Positions 16,681 to 25,412 are shown, numbered from the stretch's first letter. The stretch is 64,000 nt of DNA from CAZADA01 sp964568975 (GCA_964568975.1 CAZMSO010000003.1:1-64000), one strand, 5' to 3'. The notes: generated by a model from the letters alone, not told the origin. Program-made: numbers and translations.

Positions 16681-18330
16681 ATGCACGCGTTCGCCGCGCT
16701 CCTCGATCGGTTGCTTCTCACGCCCGCCCGCACCGCGAAGCTGCGGCTGATCCAGGATTATTGCGCGACGACGCCTGATCCCGCGCGCGGTTGGGCGATT
16801 GCAGCGATCACGCGGGATTTGGAATTTCGAACGGCCAAGCCCGCCATGCTCCGTGGGCTGATCGAGGCGCGGATGGACCCGGAATTGTTCGCGCTTTCCT
16901 ATGATTATGTCGGCGACATGGCCGAGACAATCGCCCTCACCTGGCCTGCGCGGGACCGGGCTCAGGCCGCCGGACGGGGGACGCCGCCGTCTCCTGCGAC
17001 CCTTACAGACGTGGTCGAGCAGCTGGCGGAGGCTACCCGCGCCCAAGCGCCCGCCTTGATCGAGACCTGGCTCGACGGCCTCGACGCCAGCGGTCGATGG
17101 GCGCTCTTGAAACTTGTCACGGGCGGGCTGCGCGTCGGCGTCTCGGCGCGGTTGGCTAAGCAAGCGCTGGCTGATTTTGGGGGCCAGCCCGTCGCCGAGA
17201 TTGAGGAGCTTTGGCATGGCCTGGCTCCGCCCTACACAGAGCTCTTCGCGTGGTTAGAAGCTCGTGGGCCCAAGCCTGCGCCAGCGCGGCATGCGCCCTT
17301 TCGCCCGGTGATGCTCGCCCATGCGCTCATTACAAAAGCCAAACGTGATGATCCCGACGCCGTGGATCCAACCGCCATCACGCCGGACGCCTTCGCCGCG
17401 GAGTGGAAATGGGACGGCGTGCGCGTTCAAGCGGTCAGCGAAGCCGGCGTGCGGCGGCTCTACACGCGCACCGGCGAGGACATTTCCCACACCTTCCCAG
17501 ATGTGCTCGCGGCGATGACGTTTGAAGGCGCTTTGGATGGAGAGCTTTTGGTGCGGGCGGCCGACGGCGCGGTCGCGCCCTTTAACGAGCTGCAGCAGCG
17601 GCTGAACCGCAAGACAGTCAGCGCCAAGCTCATGGCCCAGCGCCCTGCGTTCGTTCGCGCCTATGACGTGCTGGTGGCGGATGACGAGGATCTGCGCGCG
17701 GCGCCGTTTCGCACCCGGCGCGCGCGACTCCACTGTGTTGTCGAGGCGTTGGATCCAGCGCGGTTCGACCTCTCGCCGCTGGTGCCGTTCGCCGATTTCG
17801 CTGAGCTCGCTAACCGCCGCGCCCAGCCGCCCGCGCCGGAAATCGAAGGCTTGATGCTCAAGCGCTGGGAGAGCGCGTATGAGGCGGGGCGGCCGAAGGG
17901 GCCGTGGTTTAAGTGGAAACGCGACCCCTATCTCGTCGACGCTGTGTTGCTTTACGCCCAGCGTGGACACGGCAAGCGCTCCAGTTTCTACTCCGACTTT
18001 ACGTTTGGGGTGTGGCGCACGGCCGCCGACGGCGCGCGCGAACTCACGCCCGTCGGCAAAGCGTATTTTGGCTTTACCGATGAGGAGTTGAAACTCTTGG
18101 ACAAATACGTCCGCGACCACACTGTAGAGCGCTTTGGTCCCGTGCGCGCCGTCGCCGCCGACGCCAGCCAAGGTCTGGTGTTGGAGGTGGCGTTTGAAGG
18201 GCTGAACCGCTCGACACGCCACAAATCCGGTCTTGCAATGCGGTTTCCGCGGATCAACCGGATCCGGTGGGACAAGCCGGCGCGGGAGGCCGACGGGTTG
18301 GAGGCGTTGGAGGCCTTAGCACCCCGTTGA
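16681..18330 (+). CDS. ATP-dependent DNA ligase (LigC/'cisplatin response' type)
   Basis: Second, repair-type DNA ligase in addition to the NAD-dependent enzyme expected elsewhere. The 549 aa protein has an N-terminal DNA-binding region (about 1-200; LARLVKLVTGGLRVGVS-like helix pair near 140), then the adenylation motif EWKWDGVRVQ with catalytic lysine at about residue 243. Motif III-IV (LDGELL) and the motif V pair GLMLKRWESAYEAGR...WFKWKRD follow, with a C-terminal OB fold after 430. It fits the alphaproteobacterial ligase that usually sits in a cluster with a helicase, an exonuclease and a phosphoesterase. None of those partners is adjacent here. The ribosome-binding site is weak. Confidence 0.93.
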   Translation: MHAFAALLDRLLLTPARTAKLRLIQDYCATTPDPARGWAIAAITRDLEFRTAKPAMLRGLIEARMDPELFALSYDYVGDMAETIALTWPARDRAQAAGRGTPPSPATLTDVVEQLAEATRAQAPALIETWLDGLDASGRWALLKLVTGGLRVGVSARLAKQALADFGGQPVAEIEELWHGLAPPYTELFAWLEARGPKPAPARHAPFRPVMLAHALITKAKRDDPDAVDPTAITPDAFAAEWKWDGVRVQAVSEAGVRRLYTRTGEDISHTFPDVLAAMTFEGALDGELLVRAADGAVAPFNELQQRLNRKTVSAKLMAQRPAFVRAYDVLVADDEDLRAAPFRTRRARLHCVVEALDPARFDLSPLVPFADFAELANRRAQPPAPEIEGLMLKRWESAYEAGRPKGPWFKWKRDPYLVDAVLLYAQRGHGKRSSFYSDFTFGVWRTAADGARELTPVGKAYFGFTDEELKLLDKYVRDHTVERFGPVRAVAADASQGLVLEVAFEGLNRSTRHKSGLAMRFPRINRIRWDKPAREADGLEALEALAPR

Positions 18331-18440
18331 GAATATCGGGCTGATGCTGCAGATTTGCTGCACGCGCGTGCTGCAGTTTCTTGAGACTGGGGTAAACAGG
18401 TCGAACTCGTTGTCAGGCGTCATCAGTCGAGGAGTGAGCC

Positions 18441-19250
18441 GTGGAAGATTTCCTGGGAGCAAGCGTCACCACGCTGCTGTTTAAGCTGGTGATCGCTGTC
18501 GTCATCATTTTGGCGGGCAATTGGCTCGCCGGCTTTGTCGCTAAGCTTATTCGTCGACAGACGGAAGCATCCGAGCGGATCGACACCACGCTTGGCAATT
18601 TCTTCGCCTCGATCGCACGGTATGCGATCATCCTCTTGGCGATCCTGACTGCGGCTCAGCAAGCCGGCGTCGACGTGATCGCCTTTGTCGGCATCCTGTC
18701 AGCCTTGGCGTTGGCGGTCGGCCTCGCCTTGCAAGGCACGTTGGGCAACATCGCCGCCGGCGTCATGATCATTCTTTTCCGCCCTTACAAAGTCGGCCAG
18801 TTCATTGAAGTCGCGGGCCAAGCGGGCACCGTCAAAGACATCGACATCTTCACCACGGAGCTGGTGACTGTCGACAATGTTCAAATCGTCATTCCCAACG
18901 GCGCATGCTGGGGAGGCACGATCACGAACTATTCCGCCCACCCGACGCGTCGGTGTGATCTGACTTTCGGCATCTCCTATGACGACGACATTCAAAAGGC
19001 CACCGACGCCATTTTGGGGGTCGTGCGGGCCGATGGACGGTTTTTGTCCAGCCCCGCCGAGCCGTGGGTGCGCGTCGTCAATTTGGGCGACAGCTCCGTG
19101 GATTTGCAGTTGCGGGCCTGGGTCAACGCCGCAGACTATTGGGAAGCGCGCTTTGCTGTGATCCGCGCGGTGAAAGAGGCCTTCGACGCCCAGGGCGTGG
19201 AGATCCCCTACCCCCATTCAGTGGAGATCCAGAAAACCGCCGCGGGCTGA
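18441..19250 (+). CDS. mscS: Small-conductance mechanosensitive channel (MscS)
   Basis: Inner-membrane osmotic safety valve. The 269 aa product has three transmembrane segments (about 10-35, 60-80 and 85-115). The third, pore-lining helix is rich in glycine and alanine (ALALAVGLALQGTLGNIAAG), followed by the beta domain start IILFRPYKVGQFIEVAGQAG, the PNG turn (VIPNGA) and an alpha-beta C-terminal vestibule. Length and layout equal E. coli MscS. Translation starts at a GTG preceded by GAGGAG. The gene stands alone between the DNA ligase and a response regulator, with its own short intergenic region of about 110 bases upstream. Confidence 0.94.
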   Translation: MEDFLGASVTTLLFKLVIAVVIILAGNWLAGFVAKLIRRQTEASERIDTTLGNFFASIARYAIILLAILTAAQQAGVDVIAFVGILSALALAVGLALQGTLGNIAAGVMIILFRPYKVGQFIEVAGQAGTVKDIDIFTTELVTVDNVQIVIPNGACWGGTITNYSAHPTRRCDLTFGISYDDDIQKATDAILGVVRADGRFLSSPAEPWVRVVNLGDSSVDLQLRAWVNAADYWEARFAVIRAVKEAFDAQGVEIPYPHSVEIQKTAAG

Positions 19251-19322
19251 CCGTTTGAGCGTCTAAAGCCGGCCTTTACGTCGCGGCGCCATGCTTATGG
19301 CTGTCAGCGCGAGGTAAAGGCC

Positions 19323-20198
19323 GTGACGGACACGACAGACACGCTGGCGCACTTGCCGACCCTGCTTGTGGAAGACAATGCCTTCATGTTGGGGGCCGTC
19401 TTCCAAGTGTTGCGGAGCTTTGGCATGCAGCGCGTGGAGATGGCCGGAGACGGGCGAGAAGCGATCGCCCGTTTCCGCCAAATGGTCCCCGCGCTCGTCA
19501 TCACCGATTGGAACATGCCGGGTATGTCGGGCCTGGAGCTTCTCAACTGGATCCGCCAAGCGCCGGACTCGCCCCACCCGGAAGCGGGCGTCATCATGCT
19601 GACCGCCAGCAACCAGGCCAGCGATATCGTGCGCGCGCGCGACGCCGGCGTGTCAGAGTTTTTGATCAAGCCCGTCACGCCCGCCGCCATCCGCAGCCGC
19701 ATCGACGCCATCGTCACACAGCCGCGCGTGTTCATTCGCACAAAGGATTATGTCGGGCCTTGCCGTCGTCGTCGCCGAATCGAAGGCTACGCCGGCAAGA
19801 AGCGGCGCGCGGACGATCACGCGACGCAGGACGGCGGCGTCGGCGCAGAGGGTTTAACGGCCGTCCTGCAGCGCCAAATCGACGAGCTCGTGGCGCTGGC
19901 GAAAAACCTCGATCCGCGAGACCGTAAGAGCTTGAAAAAACTGGGCGCTGTGGCGCTGCGCATGGGCGACGCCGCCCACGGCGCGGGCGACGGCCATTTC
20001 GCCGAACTGGCTGAGACCATGCAGCGCTATGTCGCCGCCCAGGGCATGAGCGGCGCCGCCGAGTCCGACATTGTGCAGATGCACATCAGCACCATGCGCC
20101 AGCTTCTGACACTGCCGGCGGGCCACATCTACCGCTCCACCGCCGTGGCGAGCTTGAAAAAGGTTGTGGAGACGCGCGCGCGCCGCGCCGCACGCTAA
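19323..20198 (+). CDS. Response regulator with unassigned helical C-terminal region
   Basis: Receiver domain at residues 10-130: acidic pocket VEDN (E17, D18), phosphoacceptor D62 in TDWNMPGMSG, the T/S position in MLTAS, and conserved K116 in FLIKP. After a basic linker (RRRRRIEG...KKRRADD) comes a helical region of about 120 residues (LTAVLQRQIDELVALAKNL... DAAHGAGDGHFAELAETMQRYVAAQG) without a recognisable DNA-binding or enzymatic domain. CheY-type regulators with such extensions occur in Caulobacter relatives, but the output is unknown. GTG start with AGGTAAAGG upstream. No histidine kinase is adjacent, so it is an orphan. Its end overlaps the stop of the convergent FAD gene by four bases. 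Confidence 0.85.
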   Translation: MTDTTDTLAHLPTLLVEDNAFMLGAVFQVLRSFGMQRVEMAGDGREAIARFRQMVPALVITDWNMPGMSGLELLNWIRQAPDSPHPEAGVIMLTASNQASDIVRARDAGVSEFLIKPVTPAAIRSRIDAIVTQPRVFIRTKDYVGPCRRRRRIEGYAGKKRRADDHATQDGGVGAEGLTAVLQRQIDELVALAKNLDPRDRKSLKKLGAVALRMGDAAHGAGDGHFAELAETMQRYVAAQGMSGAAESDIVQMHISTMRQLLTLPAGHIYRSTAVASLKKVVETRARRAAR

Positions 20199-21187
20199 CC
20201 GCCGGCGAGCGCCCGGCCGAGGGCGTCGCCTGAGGTCCACGCCAGCTCCACCCGAGGGCCGAGCCGCCAATCGCCGCAGGAAGCGAGCCCCCGCTCCATG
20301 TCAAAGCCGAACGGCGCGCCGGCGGCCTGCTCCACTTGGGCGAACCGCCAACGATGGGCGGACGTCCACACGGGCGCAGCAGAATCAACCCGCTCACGCA
20401 AGGCCGCGACCAGCGCCGTCACGACATCCTCCGGCGCGTCCTCCAAATGCGCGCGCGACCAGGCCGCTGACGCGTGCAACACCCAAGCCTCCGCCGCCTC
20501 GCCCAGCCGCGGGCGACCAGGCTTCGCACATTGGCGCGCGACCCACGCCAACGGCGAATCCGTCACATGCGCAGCCGCGAACAACGCCGCCGGCGGGTGT
20601 TCAAACACCGCCATCACGCTCCAGCAGGGCGCTGTGACCGCCAAGCTGGCTTGTTCAGCAAGGGCCGGCGCAACGTCTGCAAGCAGCGGCGCCGCCTGTT
20701 CGGCGGGAACCGCCGACACCACCGCCGCGAACGGCCCGGCTTGCTCGCCATCGTTGAAGCGCAACCGCCAAGCTTTCGCATCGCCCTCAATGGCGGTCAC
20801 CTGAGCGCCGAAGCGCGCATCAAGCCCGTCCAACGCCGCGCGCACGAGCGCGTTCATTGCGGGCGCGCCGACCCAGCGGGGCGCGGACGGCGCCACCGGC
20901 TCAGCGTCCGCGGGGCCAAGGGTCGCAAACGGCCCGTCCCACACCTCAGCCGCGCCGCCGGCGCTCCAGGCGGCGATCACCTCCGCGAACGCCGGCACGC
21001 GCGCCGTGACATACTGGCCGCCATGGTCAAACACGACAGCGCCCATGGGCGTCTCCGCCCGCCGCGCTGACAAACGCCCGCCAGCGCCGCGGCCTTTATC
21101 GAACAACACCACGTCGCGGCCCGCCTCAGCGAGCCGCCGGGCACACGCCGCGCCAGCCACGCCGGCGCCGATCACGGCAATCGTCAT
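20195..21187 (-). CDS. FAD/NAD(P)-binding amine-oxidase-like protein (renalase-like)
   Basis: A 330 aa flavoprotein of the small amine oxidase/renalase-like type. It opens with MTIAVIGAGVAGAACARRL and the ribose-binding acidic end of strand 2 (VVLFDKGRGAGGRLSARR), continues with FDHGGQYVTAR, and ends with SGDALGRALAGG, a short FAD-binding C-terminus. The middle is variable. I chose the ATG at 21187, where GGGGTGG lies close upstream, over the upstream ATG/GTG/TTG cluster at 21208-21214. Family members act on reduced or misbonded nicotinamide cofactors in animals, but bacterial roles are mostly unassigned. Confidence 0.8.
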   Translation of the reverse strand: MTIAVIGAGVAGAACARRLAEAGRDVVLFDKGRGAGGRLSARRAETPMGAVVFDHGGQYVTARVPAFAEVIAAWSAGGAAEVWDGPFATLGPADAEPVAPSAPRWVGAPAMNALVRAALDGLDARFGAQVTAIEGDAKAWRLRFNDGEQAGPFAAVVSAVPAEQAAPLLADVAPALAEQASLAVTAPCWSVMAVFEHPPAALFAAAHVTDSPLAWVARQCAKPGRPRLGEAAEAWVLHASAAWSRAHLEDAPEDVVTALVAALRERVDSAAPVWTSAHRWRFAQVEQAAGAPFGFDMERGLASCGDWRLGPRVELAWTSGDALGRALAGG

Positions 21188-21411
21188 CCGTCCACCCCAG
21201 GCTTTCATCACCAAGATCGGCGTCGCGCGATTCTCTCAAGGGGCCGCGCTAGCGCCGATCATCGGGTCACGATAGACCCAAGTCACACTCACCGCGCGGA
21301 GTCCTCCCCATCTCCCGGTCTTTTTCCGTCACGTCCGCCGTCGCCACCACGCCGCTGACCTTAGGGGCGGCGCTGGTTGGAGCGGCTGCGTTTCAGCTGA
21401 TCGGCGCGCCA

Positions 21412-22476
21412 TTGCCGTGGCTTTTAGGCGCGGCCGCGGCCGTGGCTGCGGCGTCGCTGGTGACGAAAACGGGCGTCGCGGAGTGGGTGCGCGACCTCGG
21501 TCTCGGCGCGCTTGGTCTTCAAATCGGTTCGACTCTTACGCCGGAAACGGCTTCGCGATTGGCGGGATTGCCGCTGGCGGCGCTCGGCCTCGCGGTGGCG
21601 ACGATCACGGCTATGGGCCTTGCCTACAGCGTCCTGCGACGCCTGGCGCGCTGGGACCCCGCGACAGCGTTCTTGGCCGCCGCGCCGGGCGCGTTCTCCA
21701 CGACCTTAGCGCTTGTCGCTGTGACGCAGGCCGATGATCGGCGCGTCATCACCGCCCAGACACTGCGCCTGGCGGTGCTGGTGGCGCTGTTGCCGCTGGT
21801 TTTCGTCGCTGAGCCCGCCGGCCCGGCCAGTGCGACCTGGGCCTGGCGCGACGCCGCCATCACCCTCCCCGCGGCGGCCGCGGCGGGGTTTGCGCTCCAG
21901 CGCGTTGGCGCGCCGGCGGCGTGGATCCTCGGCCCCGCCGGCGTCAGCGCCGTTCTGTCCGCCAGCGGGCTGACCACCGGCCAACCGCCAGTTTGGGCGT
22001 TCCATGGCGGCTTGTTGATTATCGGCGCGGCGTCCGGTGCGCGGGTCCGCGGCGGCGGCGGCGCCCGCGGAACCAAGCTCACGCGGAAGGACTTCATCGC
22101 CATGACGGCCGCACTCATTGTGATGTTGAGCGCAACGACGGCCATCGCGGCGGTGACGGCCGCCCTCACCCCGCTGTCGTTTACAGCGCTGATGCTCGCT
22201 TACACGCCCGGCGGCTTTGAAGCGATGGTGGCGCTGGCCGCCGCGCTGGATTTGGAGCCCGCGCTTGTGAGCGCGGCCCATGTGGCGCGGGTGCTGGCGT
22301 TGACGGTCACGATGCCTTGGCTGTGCAAGCTCGCCGCGCCGTCGCCGTCCCCGAACCGCGCCGCCCCATCCTCCGCTCCGCCTGACGGCCCCGACGCGCG
22401 CGTGGCCTCTCAGACGCCGCCGGCGTCGGAGACAAAAGACGCCGACGCCGGTGTCGGCGGGCCTACGGCGCGCTAA
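21412..22476 (+). CDS. AbrB-type membrane permease, N-terminus unresolved
   Basis: Polytopic protein with the duplicated AbrB domain ('ammonia monooxygenase regulator' type permease). The listed 354 aa begin at a TTG within PLPWLLGAAAAVAAAS. The first repeat goes on with GLGALGLQIGSTLTPETA and a TAFLAAAPGAFSTTLALV loop; the second has the matching FTALMLAYTPGGFEAMVALA. The family usually starts one helix earlier, and the frame is indeed open upstream from 21253. It gives TLGAALVGAAAFQLIGAP, a good first helix, yet it holds no ATG, GTG or TTG. GGAG at 21298 is correctly spaced from an ATC at 21310. The C-terminal 45 residues are Pro/Ser/Ala-rich and probably disordered. Substrate unknown. Confidence 0.75.
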   Translation: MPWLLGAAAAVAAASLVTKTGVAEWVRDLGLGALGLQIGSTLTPETASRLAGLPLAALGLAVATITAMGLAYSVLRRLARWDPATAFLAAAPGAFSTTLALVAVTQADDRRVITAQTLRLAVLVALLPLVFVAEPAGPASATWAWRDAAITLPAAAAAGFALQRVGAPAAWILGPAGVSAVLSASGLTTGQPPVWAFHGGLLIIGAASGARVRGGGGARGTKLTRKDFIAMTAALIVMLSATTAIAAVTAALTPLSFTALMLAYTPGGFEAMVALAAALDLEPALVSAAHVARVLALTVTMPWLCKLAAPSPSPNRAAPSSAPPDGPDARVASQTPPASETKDADAGVGGPTAR

Positions 22477-22486
22477 GTCTCCGGTG

Positions 22487-22909
22487 ATGACTGACACCAC
22501 CGCAGACACGCCGCCGGGCGCTGCGCCCTGCGCGATTATGTTCCACGACGGCGCATGTCCGTTGTGCAGCCTTGAAGTCGCCCACTATCAGCGCGTGGAC
22601 ACCGCGGGCGCGGTGACGTTTGTGGACGCCGCTTCCGCGGAGTCAGAAGCGCTGCTCGCCGCCCACGGGCTCACCCGCGCGCAAGCGCTGGCGCGGCTGC
22701 ACGTCATCACCGCAGAGGGCGACGTGGCTTCCGGCGCGCGGGCGTTCGTGGCCTTGTGGCGGCGCTTGCCGGGCTGGCGGCGGCTCGCCCCTATTGCGGG
22801 CGCGCCGCCCATCATCTGGCTGCTGGAGCTTGGATATCGCGCGTTCTTGCCGGTTCGGCCGCTGCTGGCGGGCCTCCTCACGCGGCTGCGCGGCCCGCTT
22901 CGGCGCTGA
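22487..22909 (+). CDS. DCC family (DUF393) thiol-disulfide oxidoreductase-like protein
   Basis: A 140 aa protein with the DUF393 hallmark FHDGACPLCSLEVAHY (DxxCPLC) near the N-terminus, followed by GAVTFVDAASAES, a conserved ARLHVITAEGDVASGARAFVALW segment and a hydrophobic helix (PPIIWLLELGYRAFLPVRPLL). The CxxC near the start suggests thioredoxin-like redox chemistry, not proven for the family. It begins 10 bases after the AbrB-type gene and ends 33 bases before the photolyase gene, so the three probably share a transcript. DCC proteins are frequent neighbours of photolyases and cryptochromes. Confidence 0.9.
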   Translation: MTDTTADTPPGAAPCAIMFHDGACPLCSLEVAHYQRVDTAGAVTFVDAASAESEALLAAHGLTRAQALARLHVITAEGDVASGARAFVALWRRLPGWRRLAPIAGAPPIIWLLELGYRAFLPVRPLLAGLLTRLRGPLRR

Positions 22910-22942
22910 CGGTCGCGCGCCAGATCGTTCAAGGACAGAGCC

Positions 22943-24490
22943 ATGCATGTCGTTTGGTTCAAGCGGGATTTGCGCGTCGGCGACCACGCGCCCCTCGTGG
23001 CGGCCGCGGCGTCCGGCGCGCCGGTGGCCCCGCTTTACATTCTTGAGCCGGAGCTCTGGGCCGAGCCTCACCTGTCGGGTCGCCACCACGCCTTCCTCAC
23101 AGACTGCGTGCGCGATCTTGACGGCGCCCTCGCCACGATGGGCGCGCGGCTGATTGTGCGGCTGGGCGAGGCGGTGGACGTGTTCAGCGACTTACACGCC
23201 CGCTACGGCCTCACCGCCATCCACGCCCATGAAGAGACGGGACTGTTGTGGACTTACGAGCGGGATAAGGCGGTCCGCCGCTGGGCCCGCCGCGCCGGGG
23301 TGCCTGTCCTTGAAACGCCTCAGCACGGCGTGGTGCGCCGTTTGCCGACGCGCAATGGCTGGGCCAAGCGCTGGGACCGGCTGATGGCCCAGCCCATCGC
23401 CGCGCCGCCCCGACGCCTGCGCATGGCCGAGATCCAAAGCGATGCGTGGCCCGACGCCGAAGGCCTTGGGCTTGCGCGCGATCCTTGCCCCGAACGCCAA
23501 GACGGCGGGCGCGCGGCGGGCTTGCGGGTGCTCGACAGTTTCTTTCACCATCGCGGGGCGAATTATCGCCGCGCGATGTCGAGCCCAGTGACCGCGTTCG
23601 ACGCCTGCTCGCGTCTGTCGCCTCATCTCGCATTCGGCGCTGTCTCCATGCGCGAAGCCGCCCAAGCCGCTTGGGCCGCGCGGAACGACAAACGACGCCA
23701 AGGCGATCACGGCTTTGCGGCCTCCCTCGACAGCTTCATCGGACGCCTCCATTGGCATTGCCACTTCATGCAAAAGTTGGAGGACGAGCCGGATCTTGAG
23801 CGCCGCTGCCTGCACCCGGCCTATGAAGGACTGCGGCCGCCCCACCAGGATCCCGATCGGGTCCTGGCCTCCTGGGCGGCGGGGGCCACGGGCTTTCCCT
23901 TTGTGGATGCGTGCATGCGCGCGCTCAACGCCACGGGCTGGCTGAACTTTCGCATGCGCGCCATGGTCACCGCGTTTGCGAGCTATCACCTCTGGCGCGA
24001 CTGGCGCGCGCCAGCCGCCCATTTGGCGCGGGCGTTCACAGACTTCGAAGCGGGGATCCACTATCCGCAAATCCAAATGCAATCGGGCGTCACGGGCGTG
24101 AACACGGCGCGCATTTACAATCCCGTGAAGCAATCCCAAGACCAGGATCCCAACGGCCAGTTTATTCGCCATTGGGTCCCTGAACTCCGCGACGCGCCTC
24201 TCGCCTTCCTCCACGAGCCCTGGCGCATGCCCGAGGCGCTGCAAGTCCAAGCCGGCTGCGTCATCGGGCGCGATTACCCCCGCCGGATCGTCAATCATGA
24301 GACGGCCGCCCGCGCCGCCCGAGAGCGGATTTACGCCGTGCGCCGCGGCGAGGCCTATCGCGCGGCGGCCAACGCCATCCAAGACAAGCACGGCAGCCGC
24401 AAATCGGGCATGCGCATGCGGGGGACGGCCGCACGGAATCGCCGCAGCGCCGACAACCAGACGTCCTTCGACTTTTCGGACCCGTCATGA
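22943..24490 (+). CDS. Cryptochrome/deoxyribodipyrimidine photolyase
   Basis: FAD enzyme or photoreceptor for blue-light repair of UV pyrimidine dimers. The 515 aa product begins with the antenna-domain fold HVVWFKRDLRVGDHAPL. The FAD domain shows RLSPHLAFGAVSMREAAQ, then GFPFVDACMRALNATGWLNFRMRAMV, with the WLNFRMR region lining the FAD pocket, and WRDWR...HYPQIQMQSGVTGVN. The C-terminus has a basic tail (KHGSRKSGMRMRG). The ASYHLWRDWR variant and the overall size favour the branch of class I-related cryptochrome-like photolyases found beside DUF2256 genes. Whether it repairs DNA or senses light is not decided by sequence. AAGGACAG precedes the ATG. Confidence 0.9.
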   Translation: MHVVWFKRDLRVGDHAPLVAAAASGAPVAPLYILEPELWAEPHLSGRHHAFLTDCVRDLDGALATMGARLIVRLGEAVDVFSDLHARYGLTAIHAHEETGLLWTYERDKAVRRWARRAGVPVLETPQHGVVRRLPTRNGWAKRWDRLMAQPIAAPPRRLRMAEIQSDAWPDAEGLGLARDPCPERQDGGRAAGLRVLDSFFHHRGANYRRAMSSPVTAFDACSRLSPHLAFGAVSMREAAQAAWAARNDKRRQGDHGFAASLDSFIGRLHWHCHFMQKLEDEPDLERRCLHPAYEGLRPPHQDPDRVLASWAAGATGFPFVDACMRALNATGWLNFRMRAMVTAFASYHLWRDWRAPAAHLARAFTDFEAGIHYPQIQMQSGVTGVNTARIYNPVKQSQDQDPNGQFIRHWVPELRDAPLAFLHEPWRMPEALQVQAGCVIGRDYPRRIVNHETAARAARERIYAVRRGEAYRAAANAIQDKHGSRKSGMRMRGTAARNRRSADNQTSFDFSDPS

Positions 24491-24544
24491 CCAGACGCCG
24501 CGCCGCCTTGGCCACGGCCGCCCGGCGCAAGCGACGCTGAGCCG

Positions 24545-24709
24545 ATGGCCAAGAATGTCCGTCGCGGCCGCGGGGCGCCGGCGAAGGCGGATCTTCCCGA
24601 AAAGATCTGCGCAGTGTGCGGCCGCCCGTTTCGATGGCGCAAAAAATGGGCGCGGGATTGGGCCAATGTTCGCTACTGCAGCAAAGCCTGTGCCGCGCAC
24701 AAGACATGA
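24545..24709 (+). CDS. DUF2256 small zinc-ribbon-like protein
   Basis: A short gene of 54 codons starting at ATG 24545. The product is basic and carries two cysteine pairs, ICAVCGRPFRWRKKW and WANVRYCSKACAAH, which match DUF2256 (CxxCxRPFxWRKKW...VxYCSxxC). The four cysteines could bind zinc. DUF2256 genes are commonly found next to, or fused with, cryptochrome/photolyase genes. Here the gene begins 54 bases after the photolyase stop on the same strand, so they are likely cotranscribed. The family's molecular role is unknown. A 17-codon reading frame between them (24487) is probably meaningless. Confidence 0.88.
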   Translation: MAKNVRRGRGAPAKADLPEKICAVCGRPFRWRKKWARDWANVRYCSKACAAHKT

Positions 24710-25076
24710 CGGGCATTTAACTTGGTCGCCTTGGCCGTGCGTGGATACTGAGCGCCGCATAGTGGCGTGTGAATACTTGCAGGCGTGAGCACGCTTGGTC
24801 CGCCGAGCGGTGGTCGAACGCGCCGGACGGCGCAGCGACCCGCGTCCCAGCGGCGGCCTCGTGGGCGACGTTGTGCACATTCTATGCGCGTAACGCGGGT
24901 TTGCGGGAACGCACAACCAGCTATGCAGTTATGCAGTGAAGAACAATTCTAAAAATGACAACATCTTCACAAAATCCTTCTTGTTCATGCGGGTCAATCG
25001 GTTAGAAAAGATCCGCCGGGTACACTGTGCACACAAAGACTGACGGCCCGGCGTGGTCTGTTGAAGGAGAACACGC
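24710..25076. other. 367-base intergenic region with AT-rich promoter-like end
   Basis: No gene is seen here. The second half (about 24880-25010) is clearly AT-richer than the surroundings and includes a short direct repeat TATGCAG (24924 and 24932 area). The region separates the photolyase-DUF2256 unit from the UrcA gene and probably holds the UrcA promoter. Confidence 0.5.
24981..25008 (+). promoter_or_regulatory. Possible sigma-70 promoter for the UrcA gene
   Basis: TTGTTC (24981-24986) and TAGAAA (25003-25008) are separated by 16 bases and lie about 70 bases before the UrcA ATG, in an AT-rich stretch. This is a motif match only. Confidence 0.3.
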
Positions 25077-25412
25077 ATGACCCGTTTCGCCACCACCATC
25101 GCCGCTCTGGCCGCCGCCGGTTTCGCGTCTGTCGCGATCGCTGAAGACGAGGTGACCTTCGAATTCGACTATACGCTCGCGGAAACCGCGAGCATCGCCG
25201 ACGCCGAGCGCGTTTACGAGGATCTTGAGCGCGCGGCGCGTAAAGCCTGCGGGTCTGCAAGCCGTCTGACCTTGCGGGATCGCCAAATCCAAGAGGCCTG
25301 CGCCGCCGATCTGGTCGCGAAAGCCGTCAGCGCGATCGACGCGCCGAGCATGACCCGCGTCCATGTGTTGGAAGTGGGTGACGAAACGGGCGCGCGCATC
25401 GCTCTGCGCTAG
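25077..25412 (+). CDS. UrcA-family exported protein
   Basis: A 111 aa secreted protein. It has a clear signal peptide (FATTIAALAAAGFASVAIA, cleavage before EDEV). The mature part fits the UrcA family: TFEFDYTLAETASIADAERVYEDL, then LERAARKACG and a second cysteine in IQEACAADLVAKAVSAID, the two cysteines probably forming a disulfide. The family is abundant in Caulobacterales and Sphingomonadales and has no assigned function. AAGGAG lies seven bases before the ATG. It is followed after about 100 bases by a tiny lipoprotein on the same strand. Confidence 0.88.
   Translation: MTRFATTIAALAAAGFASVAIAEDEVTFEFDYTLAETASIADAERVYEDLERAARKACGSASRLTLRDRQIQEACAADLVAKAVSAIDAPSMTRVHVLEVGDETGARIALR

Noticed and set aside
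18340..18390. CTGCAG-rich palindromic stretch after the DNA ligase as terminator
   Set aside because: The repeats do not form one consistent stem and no T-run follows.
24487..24540. 17-codon frame between photolyase and DUF2256 genes
   Set aside because: Too short and Arg/Ala-only; probably the spacer of the operon.
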